This document shows positions 9,345 through 17,998 of a DNA stretch of 64,000 bases, one piece after another. The translations under genes and the position numbers were made by a program. The notes beneath the pieces are model-generated. The model was given only the letters and a program-made list of their open reading frames with translations. It had not been told where the DNA came from and did not search any database. Within the stretch, counting starts at the first letter, position 1; every line of letters starts with the position of its first letter. Source of the DNA: Paraburkholderia agricolaris (GTDB lineage Bacteria; Pseudomonadota; Gammaproteobacteria; Burkholderiales; Burkholderiaceae); contig NZ_QPER01000001.1 in the NCBI RefSeq assembly GCF_009455635.1, positions 3,534,001 through 3,598,000 on the forward strand, in the 5' to 3' direction.

Positions 9345-11225
9345 ATGCCCGCACTCATCGAAGACTACGCGCTTATCGGCGACGGCCACACGGCCGCGCT
9401 CGTCTCCCGGGAGGGGTCCGTCGACTGGCTATGCTGGCCGCGCTTCGACTCCGGCGCCTGCTTCGCCGCCCTGCTCGGCACCCCCGACAACGGCCGCTGG
9501 CTGATTTCGCCGGTTTCGGATACGCCGCCCACGATCACGCGCCGTTATCGCGGCGAAACGCTCATCCTCGAAACCGACTTCGAAACAGCCGAGGGTGCGG
9601 TGACGCTGATCGATTTCATGCCGCCGGGCAACGGCTGGTCGGAGATGGTGCGGATCGTGGTCGGCAAACGCGGCACGGTGCGCATGCAGATGGAACTGGT
9701 GCTGCGCTTCGACTACGGTTTTTCGATTCCGTGGGTCGATCGGCTGACGCACGACAGCGGCATCAAGGCCATCGTCGGACCAGACACCGCGGTGCTGCGC
9801 ACCCCAGTTGAACTGCGCGGCGAGAACATGAAGACCGTCGCGGAATTCACCGTGAGTGAAGGCGAGCGCGTGCCGTTTTCGCTGGCCTATGCGGCCTCGC
9901 ATCTGCGCATTCCGCCGAGCCGCGATCCGCACACGTCGCTCGCCCGCACCGAGAACCACTGGCTCGAATGGTCGGCGCGCAGCACGGTTGAAGGCAGATG
10001 GGCCGAGCCCATCCGCCGCTCGCTGATTACGCTGAAGGCACTCGCCTATGAGCCGACCGGCGGCATCGTTGCCGCGCCCACCACGTCGCTTCCGGAGCAG
10101 TTGGGCGGCACGCGCAACTGGGACTACCGTTATTGCTGGCTGCGCGACGCCACCATCACGCTGCTCGCGATGATGCGCGGCGGCTACTACGACGAAGCCC
10201 GCGCGTGGCGCAGCTGGCTCGGCCGCGTGATGGCCGGCGCGCCCGATCAGTTGCAGATCATGTACGGCATCGCCGGCGAGCGGCGCCTGCCCGAATTCGA
10301 AATCGACTGGTTGCCGGGTTATCAGGATGCCAAGCCGGTGCGGATCGGCAACAACGCGGTCGGGCAGCGTCAGCTCGACGTTTACGGCGAAGTGATGAAC
10401 GCGCTGCATCTCGCGCGCGTCGGCGGCCTGCAGGCGGACGACACCGCATGGAACGTGCAGCGCGCATTGCTCGGCCATCTCGACACGATCTGGCAAGAGC
10501 CGGACGAAGGCATCTGGGAAACCCGCGGCGGCCGTCAGCACTTCACCTTCTCGAAGGTGATGGCGTGGGTCGCTTACGACCGCGCCATCCGGTCGGCCGA
10601 AATGTTCAAGCTGGAAGGCCCTCTCAATGAATGGCGCGCCACCCGCGCGACCATTCACGCGGAAGTCTGCGCAAAGGCATGGAATCCGGCGCTCAACGCG
10701 TTCTCGCAGTCTTACGGCAGCGACCAGCTCGATGCGAGCGTCCTGTTGATGCCGCTGGTCGGCTTCCTCCGGCCTGAGGATCCGCGCATCAAAGGTACGG
10801 TAGCCGCGATCGAAAAGGATCTGATGCACGACGGCTTCGTGATGCGCTACCGCACCACGGAATTCGACGACGGCCTGCCGCCGGGCGAAGGCACATTCCT
10901 CGCGTGCTCGTTCTGGATGGTGGACAACCTGGCCTTGCAAGGCCGCATGGACGAAGCCATCGCGATGTACGAACGGCTGCTCGCGCTCTGCAATGACGTC
11001 GGTCTGCTCGCGGAAGAGTACGATCCCGCTGCGAAGCGTCTGGTCGGCAACTTCCCACAGGCGTTTTCGCACGTCGCGCTGGTCCACACCGGCCTGAACC
11101 TGATGAAGCACGAACAGGAAATGGCGCAGGCAACCGGACAGCCACCGCATAACGGCAGCATGGCTGCAGAACTTGAGGCTGCGGCAACCCCCGATAGCGG
11201 CGCGGCAGCATCGCCAGTACCATGA
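9345..11225 (+). CDS. GH15-family glucan/trehalose hydrolase (glucoamylase- or trehalase-like)
   Basis: A 626-residue glycoside hydrolase of family 15. The N-terminal beta-sandwich domain opens with the conserved MPALIEDYALIGDGHTAALV and GSVDWLCWPRFDS. The (alpha/alpha)6 barrel begins around residue 240 with GTRNWDYRYCWLRDATITL. The catalytic glutamates are expected in DEGIWETRG and in LLAEEYDP, followed by FPQAFSHVALVHTGLNL. Bacterial members of this subtype act on trehalose or short maltodextrins, in the cytoplasm (no signal peptide seen). The start is placed at the conserved MPALIEDY, although no strong ribosome site precedes it; the open frame extends to 9231. Co-occurrence with OtsA at 62-63.5 kb is consistent with trehalose turnover, but the substrate is inference. 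Confidence 0.9.
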   Translation: MPALIEDYALIGDGHTAALVSREGSVDWLCWPRFDSGACFAALLGTPDNGRWLISPVSDTPPTITRRYRGETLILETDFETAEGAVTLIDFMPPGNGWSEMVRIVVGKRGTVRMQMELVLRFDYGFSIPWVDRLTHDSGIKAIVGPDTAVLRTPVELRGENMKTVAEFTVSEGERVPFSLAYAASHLRIPPSRDPHTSLARTENHWLEWSARSTVEGRWAEPIRRSLITLKALAYEPTGGIVAAPTTSLPEQLGGTRNWDYRYCWLRDATITLLAMMRGGYYDEARAWRSWLGRVMAGAPDQLQIMYGIAGERRLPEFEIDWLPGYQDAKPVRIGNNAVGQRQLDVYGEVMNALHLARVGGLQADDTAWNVQRALLGHLDTIWQEPDEGIWETRGGRQHFTFSKVMAWVAYDRAIRSAEMFKLEGPLNEWRATRATIHAEVCAKAWNPALNAFSQSYGSDQLDASVLLMPLVGFLRPEDPRIKGTVAAIEKDLMHDGFVMRYRTTEFDDGLPPGEGTFLACSFWMVDNLALQGRMDEAIAMYERLLALCNDVGLLAEEYDPAAKRLVGNFPQAFSHVALVHTGLNLMKHEQEMAQATGQPPHNGSMAAELEAAATPDSGAAASPVP

Positions 11226-11404
11226 TTCAATGACAGTTTGTGCGCAGCCCACGCGCAAATTGCTGCATTGCACAAGTACGCTTTGTTCAGTATGATCGAG
11301 CAGACTGTTGGCCGAAAATCAATGTGCCCACAACCAGTACGGCCTGCCGCAACGCCACATGCGTGTTTGCCAAGCCCCATGCGAACCGCTTAAACGGAGC
11401 ACCC

Positions 11405-12682
11405 ATGCTCTACCAACTGCACGAATTCCAGCGGGCGATGTTGAGCCCCCTCACCGCCTGGGCTCAGGCCGCGTCGAAATCGTTCGCGAATCCCGCCAGC
11501 CCATTGGCCTATGTGCCCGGTGCCACCCGCCTCTCCGCCGGATACGAACTGCTCTATCGGCTTGGCAAAGATTACGAAAAGCCTGAGTTCAACCTTCATC
11601 AGATTGTCAAAGACGGTCACAACATTCCGATCATCGAACAAACGATCATCGAGAAACCGTTTTGCCGCCTGATGCGCTTCAAGCGTTTCGCAGACGACAG
11701 CGACGCTGTTACCCAATTGAAAGATGAGCCTGTCGTGCTGGTGTGCGCACCGTTGTCAGGCCACCACGCCACGCTGCTGCGCGATACCGTGCGCACGTTG
11801 CTGCAAGACCACAAGGTCTACCTGACCGACTGGATCGACGCACGCATGGTGCCGCTCGAAGAAGGCGAGTTTCATCTCGACGATTACGTCGCTTACATCC
11901 AGGAATTCATCCGCCACATCGGCGCGAAGAATCTGCACGTGATCTCGGTTTGCCAGCCTACCGTCCCGGTGCTCGCCGCCATTTCGCTGATGGCGAGCCG
12001 CGGCGAAGACACGCCGCGCACCATGACCATGATGGGCGGCCCGATCGACGCGCGTAAGAGCCCGACCTCGGTCAACTCGCTCGCCACGCAGCACTCGTAC
12101 GAATGGTTCGAAAACAACGTGATCTTCACGGTGCCGCCGAACTATCCGGGCGTGGGCCGCAAGGTTTACCCGGGCTTCCTGCAACACACCGGTTTCGTCG
12201 CGATGAATCCGGAGCGGCACGCGGCCTCGCACTGGGACTATTACCAGAGCCTGTTGCGCGGCGACGAAGACGATGCGGAAGCCCATCGCCGTTTCTATGA
12301 CGAGTACAACGCGGTACTCGACATGGATGCGGACTATTACCTCGACACGATCCGCGTGGTGTTCCAGGAATTCCGTCTGGCCGAAGGCACGTGGGACGTC
12401 GCGGGCGAACGGGTGCGTCCGCAGGACATCACCAAGACCGCGCTCTTCACCATCGAAGGCGAGCTGGACGATATTTCCGGCGACGGTCAGACGTTCGCCG
12501 CGCAAGGCCTGTGCAGCGGTATTCCAGAGGCGAACAAGCGTCACTTCACCGCGGAAAAATGCGGCCACTACGGCATTTTCTCGGGCCGCCGCTGGCGCAC
12601 CATCATCTATCCGCAGTTGCGCGACTTCATCCTCGAGCACAACAAGGCGCCGAAGGTAGCGAAGGAAAAAGTCGAAGCCTGA
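11405..12682 (+). CDS. phaZ: intracellular polyhydroxyalkanoate depolymerase PhaZ
   Basis: PhaZ mobilises stored poly-3-hydroxybutyrate inside the cell. The 425-residue product starts MLYQLHEFQRAMLSPLTAW, typical of the Ralstonia/Burkholderia PhaZ1 group. The lipase-box-like element reads VISVCQPT, putting the nucleophile Cys at residue 183, the same position known as catalytic Cys in Ralstonia PhaZ1. Later conserved parts are MTMMGGPIDAR, the Asp region TIEGELDDISGDGQT and the His region AEKCGHYGIFSGRRW. No signal peptide, so it acts on granules in the cytosol. GGAGCACCC precedes the ATG at 11405. It is followed by a strong terminator and then, convergent, by a TetR-family regulator. Confidence 0.95.
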   Translation: MLYQLHEFQRAMLSPLTAWAQAASKSFANPASPLAYVPGATRLSAGYELLYRLGKDYEKPEFNLHQIVKDGHNIPIIEQTIIEKPFCRLMRFKRFADDSDAVTQLKDEPVVLVCAPLSGHHATLLRDTVRTLLQDHKVYLTDWIDARMVPLEEGEFHLDDYVAYIQEFIRHIGAKNLHVISVCQPTVPVLAAISLMASRGEDTPRTMTMMGGPIDARKSPTSVNSLATQHSYEWFENNVIFTVPPNYPGVGRKVYPGFLQHTGFVAMNPERHAASHWDYYQSLLRGDEDDAEAHRRFYDEYNAVLDMDADYYLDTIRVVFQEFRLAEGTWDVAGERVRPQDITKTALFTIEGELDDISGDGQTFAAQGLCSGIPEANKRHFTAEKCGHYGIFSGRRWRTIIYPQLRDFILEHNKAPKVAKEKVEA

Positions 12683-12703
12683 GCAGCGCACGCACGAAGA
12701 TAA

Positions 12704-12731
12704 ACAACGGCCTCTTTTCAGAGGCCGTTGT
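12704..12731 (+). terminator. intrinsic terminator of phaZ
   Basis: A 12-bp perfect stem (ACAACGGCCTCT / AGAGGCCGTTGT) closes a TTTC loop, 22 bases after the phaZ stop. A short T-poor tail follows (CGTTTCTGG). Confidence 0.85.
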
Positions 12732-12786
12732 CGTTTCTGGCACTGCGCATGATCCGTCTTACGCCGTTCGGGCAGAGCCGCGCCGT

Positions 12787-13419
12787 TTACTTCCGCAACA
12801 GATACGCAAGCAGCAACTCGGTGTTCATCTGGATGAGTTCGCTACGTTCGCTCGCACTGCTGAAATCACGGCCGAGTGTCGCTTCGAGCGTGAAGCGGTT
12901 CGACACGATGTAGTAACCCATGCCGGACAGCGTCACGTAAAAGCGCAACGGATCGACGTTGGTGCGAAACAGCCCCGCACGTTGACCCCGCTCGAGAATG
13001 CCGCCGAGCGTGGCGACGATCGGCGAGATCATTTCGCGGATGCGCGTCGACTTCTGCATGTAGCGTGCCTCATGCAGATTCTCGTTGTTGATGAGACGCA
13101 GTAACTCGGGATGATCGCGGTAGTAATCCCAAACAAAATGCGCGAGACGTGTCACCGCCTCGACCGGTGCGACACCGTTCAGTTCGAGCGTTCGTTCTGC
13201 TTCATTGAGCGCGCTGAATGCGTGCTCGAGTACCGCAGTGAAAAGCTGCTCCTTGCTACCGAAGTAGTAATAGAGCATGCGTTCATTCGTCTCCGCACGG
13301 CGGGCGATCTGATCGACCCGCGCGCCGAACAACCCTCCATTTGCAAACTCTTCGGCCGCCGCAAGCAGAATGCGGCGCCGCGTGCCTTCAGGATCTCTTT
13401 TGATTTTCGGCTGATTCAT
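12787..13419 (-). CDS. TetR/AcrR-family transcriptional regulator
   Basis: A 210-residue regulator. The N-terminal DNA-binding part has the TetR helix-turn-helix: RRRILLAAAEEFANGGLFGA followed by RVDQIARRAETNERMLYYYF and GSKEQLFTAVLEHAF. The all-helical C-terminal ligand/dimer domain (about 70-210) includes ELLRLINNENLHEARY, found in regulators with a TetR_C domain similar to the RutR type. The start at 13419 (MNQPKIKRDPEGTRRR) is chosen from the family start; the frame is open up to 13560. It is convergent with phaZ and divergent from rsxB, so it may control itself or rsxB rather than phaZ. I see no clear operator in 13420-13643. Confidence 0.9.
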   Translation of the reverse strand: MNQPKIKRDPEGTRRRILLAAAEEFANGGLFGARVDQIARRAETNERMLYYYFGSKEQLFTAVLEHAFSALNEAERTLELNGVAPVEAVTRLAHFVWDYYRDHPELLRLINNENLHEARYMQKSTRIREMISPIVATLGGILERGQRAGLFRTNVDPLRFYVTLSGMGYYIVSNRFTLEATLGRDFSSASERSELIQMNTELLLAYLLRK

Positions 13420-13643
13420 GGTGGCATCGTCTTCGTGAGCCGCGTTATCCGGATCGCGCCGCCGGCCTCTCCTCGGGCCTTGCACCGACAGCACTGAACG
13501 GGCTGGTTGGGGGAACACCCTTATGCGGTCTTTCGAAAAAGCGCTTCGATTATGGCACATGGATTGCGGATGGCAATTGGGGAAATCGGCGATAATGTGC
13601 TATTTAGTTCAAGCTCCGCGGCCGCAAGGCAAGCACCAACGTT

Positions 13644-14486
13644 GTGACCGTGATCAACTCCAAAACACTCGCAGACCGCATTGAGGATCTGCTCCCCCAA
13701 ACGCAATGCACCAAGTGCGGCTATCCGGCATGCCGTCCGTATGCCGAGGCCGTCGCCAAGGGCGAAGCCAGCTACAACCAGTGCCCACCGGGAGGCGCCG
13801 AGGGCGTCGCCCGCCTTGCCGCACTGCTCGGCCAACCGGTGATTCCGCTCAATTCCGCCAACGGCGTCGAACGGCCGCGTCCTTTGGCGGTTATCGACGA
13901 ACAGGTGTGCATCGGCTGCACGCTGTGCATGCAGGCCTGTCCGGTCGATGCAATAGTTGGCGCACCGAAACAGATGCATACGGTAATCGCCGAACTCTGC
14001 ACCGGTTGCGACCTGTGCGCGCCTCCCTGCCCGGTCGATTGCATCGCAATGCCGCCGGTCACCGATGAAGCAACAGGCTGGGACGCATGGAGCGAGGCGC
14101 AGGCCGACGCCGCGCGCGAGCGCCACAACCGGCGTGAAGCGCGTCTCGCACGCGAGCGTGAAGCGGCCGAAGCGCGTGCTGCAGCGCGGCGAGCCGTCAG
14201 TGGCGCACCGGCTCAAGTCATGCAAACCGGCGCCACCGCAACGCCCACGGCACCCGCCGCTGAAGACGCCGACGCGAAAAAACGCGCGATCATCCAGGCG
14301 GCTCTCGAACGGGCGCGTCAGAAGAAAGAAGAGTTGGCTGCCAAGGGTCTGGGTCCGCAAAATACGGAGCGCGTCAGCGCCGACGTGCAGGCGCAGATCG
14401 ACGCCGCCGAAGCACGCCGCCATCGTCTCGGACTCGCTGCGGACAACACCGCGAGCAGTACAGATACTCCGCCAACGAAGCGCTAA
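13644..14486 (+). CDS. rsxB: RsxB/RnfB-like ferredoxin, soluble form
   Basis: A 280-residue iron-sulfur protein. Residues 22-47 carry the Fe4S4 domain motif (C22, C25, C30, C47). Then come two ferredoxin motifs, [14 protein letters not shown] and [14 protein letters not shown], each for a [4Fe-4S] cluster, and a charged Ala/Arg/Glu-rich C-terminal tail (about 150-280). In E. coli RsxB is a membrane-anchored part of the RsxABCDGE electron-transfer complex. Here the N-terminal transmembrane helix is absent and no other rsx gene is adjacent. The start is a GTG at 13644 with no clear ribosome site; GTG 13650 is an alternative. It lies 26 bases before nth, the gene that also borders the rsx operon in E. 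coli. Confidence 0.9.
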   Translation: MTVINSKTLADRIEDLLPQTQCTKCGYPACRPYAEAVAKGEASYNQCPPGGAEGVARLAALLGQPVIPLNSANGVERPRPLAVIDEQVCIGCTLCMQACPVDAIVGAPKQMHTVIAELCTGCDLCAPPCPVDCIAMPPVTDEATGWDAWSEAQADAARERHNRREARLAREREAAEARAAARRAVSGAPAQVMQTGATATPTAPAAEDADAKKRAIIQAALERARQKKEELAAKGLGPQNTERVSADVQAQIDAAEARRHRLGLAADNTASSTDTPPTKR

Positions 14487-14512
14487 CCCTCACCTCTGCC
14501 CTTACGCCGCGC

Positions 14513-15157
14513 ATGAACGCGAACAAACGCCGCGCCATCTACGAGACGCTTCAGAGTCTCAACCCGCATCCCACAACCGAACTCGAATACACCACACCGT
14601 TCGAACTGCTGATTGCCGTCCTGCTTTCGGCGCAGGCCACCGACGTCTCGGTGAACAAGGCGATGCGCAAGATGTTCCCGGTCGCGAACACGCCGCAGAA
14701 GGTGTTCGATCTCGGCGAAGAAGGGGTGGCCGGCTACATCAGGACGATTGGCCTGTATCGGACCAAGGCGAAGAATGTGATCGCAACCTGCCGCATTCTG
14801 CTCGACCAGTACGGCGGCGAAGTGCCGGAAGATCGCGAGGCGCTCGAAAGCTTGCCGGGGGTTGGGCGCAAAACGGCGAACGTGATCCTGAATACGGCGT
14901 TCGGTCATCCGACCATCGCCGTCGATACGCATATCTTTCGGGTTGCGAATCGAACCGGGCTCGCGCCCGGCAAAGACGTGCGCGCGGTCGAAGCGGCGCT
15001 GGAGAAATTCACCCCCGCCGAGTTCAAGCAGGATGCCCACCATTGGCTGATTCTGCACGGCCGCTACGTATGCAAAGCGCGCCGGCCGGAATGCTGGCAT
15101 TGCGTGATCGAGCCGCTGTGCGAGTTCCGGCCCAAGACGCCACCGCCGGATCTTTGA
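14513..15157 (+). CDS. nth: endonuclease III (DNA glycosylase/AP lyase)
   Basis: Nth removes oxidised pyrimidines and cleaves at abasic sites in base-excision repair. The 214-residue product has the helix-hairpin-helix LESLPGVGRKTANVIL with the catalytic Lys in GVGRKTA, and the catalytic Asp downstream in TIAVDTHIFRVANR. The C-terminal [4Fe-4S] cluster motif C-x6-C-x2-C-x5-C is intact (CKARRPECWHCVIEPLC). It is 26 bases downstream of rsxB and probably co-transcribed. RsxB could supply electrons to keep the cluster in a suitable state, but that is inference. Confidence 0.97.
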   Translation: MNANKRRAIYETLQSLNPHPTTELEYTTPFELLIAVLLSAQATDVSVNKAMRKMFPVANTPQKVFDLGEEGVAGYIRTIGLYRTKAKNVIATCRILLDQYGGEVPEDREALESLPGVGRKTANVILNTAFGHPTIAVDTHIFRVANRTGLAPGKDVRAVEAALEKFTPAEFKQDAHHWLILHGRYVCKARRPECWHCVIEPLCEFRPKTPPPDL

Positions 15158-15265
15158 GGGCGGCGCGCCGCCAGCAAGCTATGTGGCCACGGCGTAAAAT
15201 AACGCCCTGCACGCATGTCTGACGCGCCCCACACCCAGCTCCACCCTAACCGCACCGTTCCCACG

Positions 15266-15700
15266 ATGTTCAATCCCAGCCGCGACGAAGTCCGTCAATT
15301 TTTCACCGACACCTGGCGCAAACAGCGTCAAGGCGAGATTCTGACGCCGCTCGAAGCCATCGCTGCCGACTGGATCGTCGAGCATCCGGAATTTCACGCC
15401 GATCTGACCCATACGGAAGCCGCCCAGGCCCAGGACTATTCGCCTGAACGCGGCCAGACCAACCCGTTCCTGCATCTGTCGATGCACCTGGCGATCACCG
15501 AGCAATTGTCGATCGACCAGCCGCCGGGCATCCGCGCGGCGCATGAGCGGCTCGCCGCCCGTCTCGGTTCGACCCATGAGGCACAGCACGCGATCATGGA
15601 CTGTCTCGGCGAAACCATCTGGGAAGCACAGCGCACCGGCGCCCCGCCGGACACAGACGCCTACTTGCAGCGTATCGAGCGACGCGCCACGAAGGACTGA
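15266..15700 (+). CDS. DUF1841-family protein
   Basis: A 144-residue soluble protein starting MFNPSRDEVRQFFTDTWRKQ, the conserved opening of the DUF1841 family. It continues with PLEAIAADWIVEHPEF, NPFLHLSMHLAITEQLSIDQPPGI and AQHAIMDCLGETIWEAQR. The His residues in LHLSMHLAI and the C-terminal Glu/Cys segment are well conserved in appearance. Function unknown. An in-frame ATG at 15215 would add 17 residues that do not look conserved, so the internal ATG is preferred. It follows nth by 108 bases on the same strand. Confidence 0.88.
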   Translation: MFNPSRDEVRQFFTDTWRKQRQGEILTPLEAIAADWIVEHPEFHADLTHTEAAQAQDYSPERGQTNPFLHLSMHLAITEQLSIDQPPGIRAAHERLAARLGSTHEAQHAIMDCLGETIWEAQRTGAPPDTDAYLQRIERRATKD

Positions 15701-15768
15701 AGCGCCCTGGCGGGCTCAACCGTCACACGCCGCCCGCAACCGCCACCCTACGTCCGCCCTAAAAGCAA

Positions 15769-15790
15769 ACACCCCGCCGAAGCGGGGTGT
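15769..15790 (-). terminator. intrinsic terminator of the cytochrome c pair (UUCG loop)
   Basis: ACACCCCGC / GCGGGGTGT stem of 9 bp. In the minus-strand transcript the loop reads UUCG closed by a C-G pair, followed by TTGCTTTT. It also lies 68 bases after DUF1841 and may act on both strands. Confidence 0.9.
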
Positions 15791-15829
15791 CGTTCAATCT
15801 GCAAGCCATGCAAAAACAGCGCGACGCTG

Positions 15830-16213
15830 TTACTTCTTCTGCACCAGATCGCCGTTCAGCGATTCGACGTAGGCCGCGATGTCTTTCATGTCGCTTTGCG
15901 ACAGGCTCTGCACTTGCGCCTGCATGATCGGATTGTTGCGACCGAGGTGCGGGTTGCCGTTGCCCATCTGATACTGGCGCAGCGCCCAGTAGACGTAATC
16001 GGCGTGCTGACCGGCGAGCTTCGGATACTCCGGGCTCACCGGCTTGTTCAGGTTGACGCCGTGGCAAGCCGCGCAGTTGTGGCTGTCCGCCAGCACCTTG
16101 CCGTTGCCGGCGTCAGCGGCGTACGCGACGTTCGCTGCAACCAGACCGATAACTGCCGCCGACGCGCATGCAGCCTTGAACACCGTGTGGAGTGCCTGTT
16201 GGGGCTTATTCAT
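15830..16213 (-). CDS. periplasmic class I c-type cytochrome (127 aa)
   Basis: A small exported cytochrome c. Residues 1-33 are a signal peptide ending AANVAYA. The single haem site CAACH is at residues 47-51, and the distal Met ligand is probably in NNPIMQAQV. The C-terminal helix SDMKDIAAYVESLN is the usual class I last helix. GGAGAATTC precedes the ATG at 16213. It is the second gene of a tandem pair with the cytochrome at 16273-16641 (59-base gap) and likely shares its transcript. Such cytochromes pass electrons to terminal oxidases; the partner is not in the window. Confidence 0.92.
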   Translation of the reverse strand: MNKPQQALHTVFKAACASAAVIGLVAANVAYAADAGNGKVLADSHNCAACHGVNLNKPVSPEYPKLAGQHADYVYWALRQYQMGNGNPHLGRNNPIMQAQVQSLSQSDMKDIAAYVESLNGDLVQKK

Positions 16214-16272
16214 GAATTCTCCTATCCCGCGAATATAAATAGCCGAGTGACCAGATGGATGAGCGCAGCCGA

Positions 16273-16641
16273 TCACTTGTCGGGATTGTTTTTCGAAGAG
16301 GCATTTTGCGCTGCGTAGTAGGCAGCGATGTCGGCGATGTCCTGATCCGAAAGCGACGCGGTGATCGCGTGCATCGTTTCGAAGTGGCGGTCGCCCTTCT
16401 TGTAGCCATGCATGGCGTTCTCGAGGTACGCCTGATTCTGGCCGCCGAGCTTGGGCACGCGGTAGACCTCAGGGTAAGCCGTGCGGTATTCAGGAATGCC
16501 GTGGCAACCAATACACATCGCGACCTTGCCTTGGCCCGCCTTCGCGTTGCCGACGACATCCGCTGCCTGCGCACTGGCCGCATAGCCCGCGAGCACCGAC
16601 AGCGCTGCGATCACGACGTGTTTGCCAACGAATTTATTCAT
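16273..16641 (-). CDS. periplasmic class I c-type cytochrome (122 aa)
   Basis: An exported monohaem cytochrome c. The signal peptide runs to AASAQA (about residue 26), the haem-binding motif CIGCH is at residues 43-47, and the axial Met is probably in HFETMHAI. The last helix is SDQDIADIAAYYAAQ. It is a diverged partner of the next gene: both share the class I layout but differ in loop lengths. AGGTTAC lies upstream of the ATG at 16641. It is the first gene of the two-cytochrome unit. Confidence 0.92.
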   Translation of the reverse strand: MNKFVGKHVVIAALSVLAGYAASAQAADVVGNAKAGQGKVAMCIGCHGIPEYRTAYPEVYRVPKLGGQNQAYLENAMHGYKKGDRHFETMHAITASLSDQDIADIAAYYAAQNASSKNNPDK

Positions 16642-17083
16642 AGCATGTAACCTGGCTTGAGGGGAAACGGGCGCCCGAAAAGGCAACGGCCCGCGCCGTT
16701 ATTCTTATGGGTAGCCACGCAGGCCAAAAAAATCGGGCTAATTGTACCGCGACGTCGCGCCGAACGTCCACCGGGCAGGGCCAGCGGCGCATCCGGGCGC
16801 CGCAAAGCCACGGCTAGCGCCTTTTCTGCTCCGCCGCGCCCGATCCGCACGGCCTGGGTGCCGACCGCCGCGATCCGGCCAGTCTTGCCCAATCTGCCCC
16901 GACACCCGGCACGGCCACCCACCGGGCGCACCGGACATTACGGGTAAACGCGGGTCGTTCACGAGCCCATCGGGCGCTCGCTTCGACGTCCGACACCGCG
17001 GGTGAAACCATACGCGAGCCCGTTTCAGCGCAACAGGCCTTCTGACTTATACTGGGTTTTTTCCCAAAAAAGAGCATCTCGCC
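16642..17083. other. 442-base divergent intergenic region
   Basis: Lies between the cytochrome pair (minus) and the moxR-like gene (plus). It is G/C-rich and repetitive in CCG/CGC triplets and holds no convincing gene. A possible promoter for the moxR side is TATACT at 17048-17053, with a poor -35 (TTCAGC) about 18 bases upstream. Confidence 0.45.
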
Positions 17084-17926
17084 ATGCGTTTTGAAGGCTC
17101 ATCGCAGTACGTCGCCACCGACGACCTCAAGCTCGCGGTCAACGCCGCGATGACGCTCAAGCGCCCGCTGCTGATCAAGGGCGAACCCGGCACCGGCAAA
17201 ACCATGCTCGCCGAAGAGGTTGCCGCCGCGCTCGGCATGCCGCTGCTGCAATGGCATATCAAGTCCACCACCAAGGCCCAGCAAGGCCTGTACGAGTACG
17301 ACGCGGTTTCGCGCCTGCGCGATTCGCAACTCGGCGACGAGCGCGTCAAGGACATCCGCAATTACATCGTAAAGGGCGTGCTGTGGCAGGCGTTCGAATC
17401 GGACGAGCAAACGGTGCTGCTGATCGACGAAATCGACAAGGCCGACATCGAATTCCCGAACGACCTGCTGCGCGAACTCGACCGCATGGAGTTCTACGTG
17501 TACGAGACCCACGAGCTGATCCGCGCCAAGCAGCGCCCGCTCGTGATCATCACGTCGAACAACGAGAAGGAACTGCCCGACGCGTTCCTGCGCCGCTGCT
17601 TTTTCCATTACATCAAATTCCCCGATCCGGTCACGATGCAGCAGATCGTCGAGGTGCACTACCCCGGCATCAAGAAGGAACTGCTCGCCGCGGCCATGCA
17701 GAGCTTCTTCGAGTTGCGCAACGTCGCCGGCCTGAAGAAGAAACCGTCCACCTCGGAACTGCTCGACTGGCTGAAGCTGCTGCTCGCCGAAGATATTCCG
17801 CCCGAAGCGCTGCGCTCGACGGACCAGAAGCAGATCATCCCGCCGCTGCACGGCGCGCTTCTGAAGAACGAACAGGACGTGAGCCTGTTCGAGCGGCTCA
17901 TCTTCATGAACCGCAACAACCGCTAA
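17084..17926 (+). CDS. MoxR-family AAA+ ATPase
   Basis: A 280-residue AAA+ ATPase. Walker A GEPGTGKT is at residues 33-40, Walker B VLLIDEIDKAD at about 111-121, sensor 1 in LVIITSNNEKELPDAFLRRC, with the arginine finger in FLRRCFFHYIKFP. MoxR ATPases work as chaperones or maturation factors together with a von Willebrand A protein, typically for metal-centre enzymes such as CO dehydrogenase or methanol dehydrogenase. The partner here is the VWA gene 72 bases downstream. No substrate enzyme gene is adjacent, so the client is unknown. Confidence 0.92.
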   Translation: MRFEGSSQYVATDDLKLAVNAAMTLKRPLLIKGEPGTGKTMLAEEVAAALGMPLLQWHIKSTTKAQQGLYEYDAVSRLRDSQLGDERVKDIRNYIVKGVLWQAFESDEQTVLLIDEIDKADIEFPNDLLRELDRMEFYVYETHELIRAKQRPLVIITSNNEKELPDAFLRRCFFHYIKFPDPVTMQQIVEVHYPGIKKELLAAAMQSFFELRNVAGLKKKPSTSELLDWLKLLLAEDIPPEALRSTDQKQIIPPLHGALLKNEQDVSLFERLIFMNRNNR

Positions 17927-17998
17927 TTGACCGCTGGATGACCGCGAATACCCGTTGATAAAGGCGCCGCCCCGCACATCCGCCGCCGAGGACACAGC

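Noticed and set aside
9429..11273. Minus-strand frame of 614 codons opposite the GH15 gene
   Set aside because: Shadow of a well-supported enzyme; low-complexity Arg/His/Gln composition.
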